Part shown: piece after piece, positions 62,554 through 64,000 of the stretch
Layout of the letters: each line of letters starts with the position of its first letter
How positions within the stretch are numbered: position 1 is the first letter of the stretch
Source: Roseovarius albus
Lineage (GTDB): Bacteria; Pseudomonadota; Alphaproteobacteria; Rhodobacterales; Rhodobacteraceae
Length of the DNA: 64,000 nucleotides
NCBI RefSeq assembly: GCF_900172335.1
Contig: NZ_FWFX01000002.1
Coordinates: forward strand, 372,001 to 436,000
Reading direction: 5' to 3'
Notes under the pieces: model-generated
What the model saw: the letters and a program-made list of their open reading frames with translations, nothing else
Databases searched by the model: none
Told to the model about the DNA's origin: nothing
Made by a program: the position numbers and the translations under genes

Positions 62554-64000
62554 TCAAGCGGCTTGCGGTTTGGTAGCGATTTTTGTCTTGGGCCGCTCGG
62601 TCGTGGCAGTGACATGCGCAGTTCCCCCCATCAGCGTCCGCCAATGACGGCTGGCCTTCATGATCTGGGGTGGGGTGATGTCATCCGGCGTGCTCATGAT
62701 CCAGCGCGGTAGCAGCCCGCCCCTCGGGCGCAATCCGCTAAGGGCGGAGAGTGGCACCGAGAGCAGCAGGCTCAAACCAATAGGCAACAGCCAGATTGAG
62801 ACAATGCCCAAGCCCATCCCGGCGATGATCAACGTGCCAAACAGTGTTTCCAGCGCATGGAATTTGAACAGAGTCAGAACCGAATACTGCCCGCCCTGCC
62901 GCTGTTGCGGGGCCCATTTGGCGGGGATGCCGATGAAGGCGCGAATAACGGCGATGCTTTGCTGGATCATCAGGATCGGTGCATAGGCGATCGAACAGGC
63001 GACTTCTGTCAGGAAAGACAGGCCCAACCGCATTGGCCCACCGAAGCCACTTACGGCGCCCGGGGTCAGTGCGCAGGTGATGATTCCCAGCAACTTGGGC
63101 AGCAGCAGCATCGAATACATGAACAGCAGCAACCCGAAGGAGTTGACCATGCTATTTTCCGGCCACATTGGATAGAGCGGGTTTTGCGCGCTGAAATAAG
63201 TGATCGGGTTGGCCTCGGGCGTACGGCCCAACAGAACCCAGATGATCAGCAGCAGAAACCAGACGGGAGACATCAAATAACCCATAGCACCGTGTAACAG
63301 ATGAAAGCGCGACACCCAGTGCAGGCCCTTGCTGCCAAGGATGCGCATGTGTTGCATGTTGCCATAGCACCAGCGGCGGTCGCGAATGGCGAAGTCCACC
63401 AGATTTGCAGGTGCTTCTTCATAACTGCCCTTAATCTCCGGCAGGAAGCGCACCGACCAGCCTCCGCGACGCAGCAGGGCGGCCTCAACAATATCATGGC
63501 TCAGGATCAGGGTTTCGCGGCTGCGCAGGCCCCGGATCTTGGGCAGACCTGCGGTTTCAGCAAAGGCGCGGGTGCGGATAATCGCGTTATGACCCCAGAA
63601 ATTGCCCTCTTTCCCAGACCACAGCGATAGGCCCTTGGCGAGGATGAAACCGTAAGCTGCCCCGGCAAACTGCTGCGTGCGTGCAAACAGGCTTTGCCCG
63701 GCATAAAGCTGCGGTTGCGATTGCACCAGTCCGGCACGCGGATCCGACGCCATGGCATCCGTTAATCGGGTCACGGCGCTGGCCGACATCAGGCTGTCTG
63801 CATCCAGCACCAGCATGGCGTCATAGGCACCACCCCAATTGGTCAGCCAATCGGCGATATTACCACTTTTCTTATCTTTGTTGACCTCGCGGCGGCGGTA
63901 GTAGGCGTTGATGCCATGGGGCAGGAAGCTGCAGAACCGATCAAATACGACACGTTCCTGCTTGCCTGACTCGGCATCCTGCGTATCGCTGAGGAAAAAG
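62554..64000 (-). CDS. opgH: Glucans biosynthesis glucosyltransferase, C-terminal part
   Basis: The reading frame is open to the right edge, giving about 482 residues of the C-terminal portion. It begins with L-S-D-T-Q-D and Y-Y-R-R-R, includes the GT2 metal site V-L-D-A-D-S-L-M-S, H-N-A-I-I-R, and R-D-R-R-W-C-Y-G-N-M-Q-H (QRRW-like), then several membrane helices. OpgH (MdoH) polymerises UDP-glucose into periplasmic glucans. The start lies outside the window. Confidence 0.92.
   Translation of the reverse strand, partial: FFLSDTQDAESGKQERVVFDRFCSFLPHGINAYYRRREVNKDKKSGNIADWLTNWGGAYDAMLVLDADSLMSASAVTRLTDAMASDPRAGLVQSQPQLYAGQSLFARTQQFAGAAYGFILAKGLSLWSGKEGNFWGHNAIIRTRAFAETAGLPKIRGLRSRETLILSHDIVEAALLRRGGWSVRFLPEIKGSYEEAPANLVDFAIRDRRWCYGNMQHMRILGSKGLHWVSRFHLLHGAMGYLMSPVWFLLLIIWVLLGRTPEANPITYFSAQNPLYPMWPENSMVNSFGLLLFMYSMLLLPKLLGIITCALTPGAVSGFGGPMRLGLSFLTEVACSIAYAPILMIQQSIAVIRAFIGIPAKWAPQQRQGGQYSVLTLFKFHALETLFGTLIIAGMGLGIVSIWLLPIGLSLLLSVPLSALSGLRPRGGLLPRWIMSTPDDITPPQIMKASRHWRTLMGGTAHVTATTERPKTKIATKPQAA

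Noticed and set aside
1-64000. tRNA, rRNA, CRISPR array, insertion sequence or prophage
   Set aside because: No T-loop with paired acceptor stems, no regularly spaced direct repeats, and no transposase, integrase or phage proteins were seen.

Overview
The window looks like chromosomal DNA of a marine-type Rhodobacteraceae (Roseobacter group) alphaproteobacterium. The basis is a moderately high GC content, alphaproteobacterial markers (a DUF1013/TrcR regulator, a COQ9 protein, S21 as a lone gene), a dimethylsulfoniopropionate (DMSP) lyase family cupin, and a cluster that would catabolise hydroxyproline. I saw no rRNA, tRNA, CRISPR array, insertion sequence or prophage. Most of the window is compactly packed housekeeping genes with short accessory patches between them.

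Layout. 1-6.7 kb: a Tat-signal gene start cut by the left edge, a membrane protein, rpsU, then a tight operon of COQ9, a quinone oxidoreductase, a membrane-anchored BNR/sialidase-like protein and a small membrane protein; an aminotransferase and an RNase T2 follow on the other strand. 6.7-11.1 kb: trcR, then recR, ybaB and dnaX with a fasciclin lipoprotein gene between ybaB and dnaX. 11.1-16.7 kb: an Lrp regulator divergent from diaminopropionate ammonia-lyase, a YpfJ-type zinc peptidase with a protein phosphatase, and a LysR regulator divergent from a PACE-family efflux pump. 16.7-25.5 kb: glnD, a PBP-activator lipoprotein divergent from rsmI-yraN-gshB, an esterase and the comM/yifB ATPase. 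25.5-32.2 kb: panC-panB, a three-gene overlapping set (secreted protein, YcaQ-like glycosylase, SDR), and gmd-fcl for GDP-L-fucose. 32.2-43.4 kb: meaB divergent from hrpB, a repeat-rich patch with a truncated lipase-like gene and a Tat lipoprotein, gndA, dacB, and an AsnC regulator divergent from an ornithine-type decarboxylase. 43.4-49.7 kb: a lone DUF2235 protein, metF divergent from a MetR-like regulator, a cupin, and glpK with an unusual glycosyltransferase. 50-56.6 kb: the hydroxyproline cluster. 56.6-64 kb: a DMT exporter, a methyltransferase, an AraC/MFS pair, membrane proteins, a DMSP-lyase-like cupin, and the C-terminal part of opgH/mdoH running off the right edge.

The most coherent accessory system is the hydroxyproline cluster (49985-56580). 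Its genes fit a full route: a Cys/Cys 4-hydroxyproline 2-epimerase, an FAD D-hydroxyproline dehydrogenase, a DHDPS-family pyrroline-4-hydroxy-2-carboxylate deaminase and an alpha-ketoglutarate semialdehyde dehydrogenase, with a GntR regulator. It also has a second proline-racemase-superfamily member whose two catalytic positions read Ser and Thr, so its reaction is unclear. A shared GGATACAA sequence lies in front of the first gene, the GntR gene and the dehydrogenase gene, and is a good candidate for the GntR operator.
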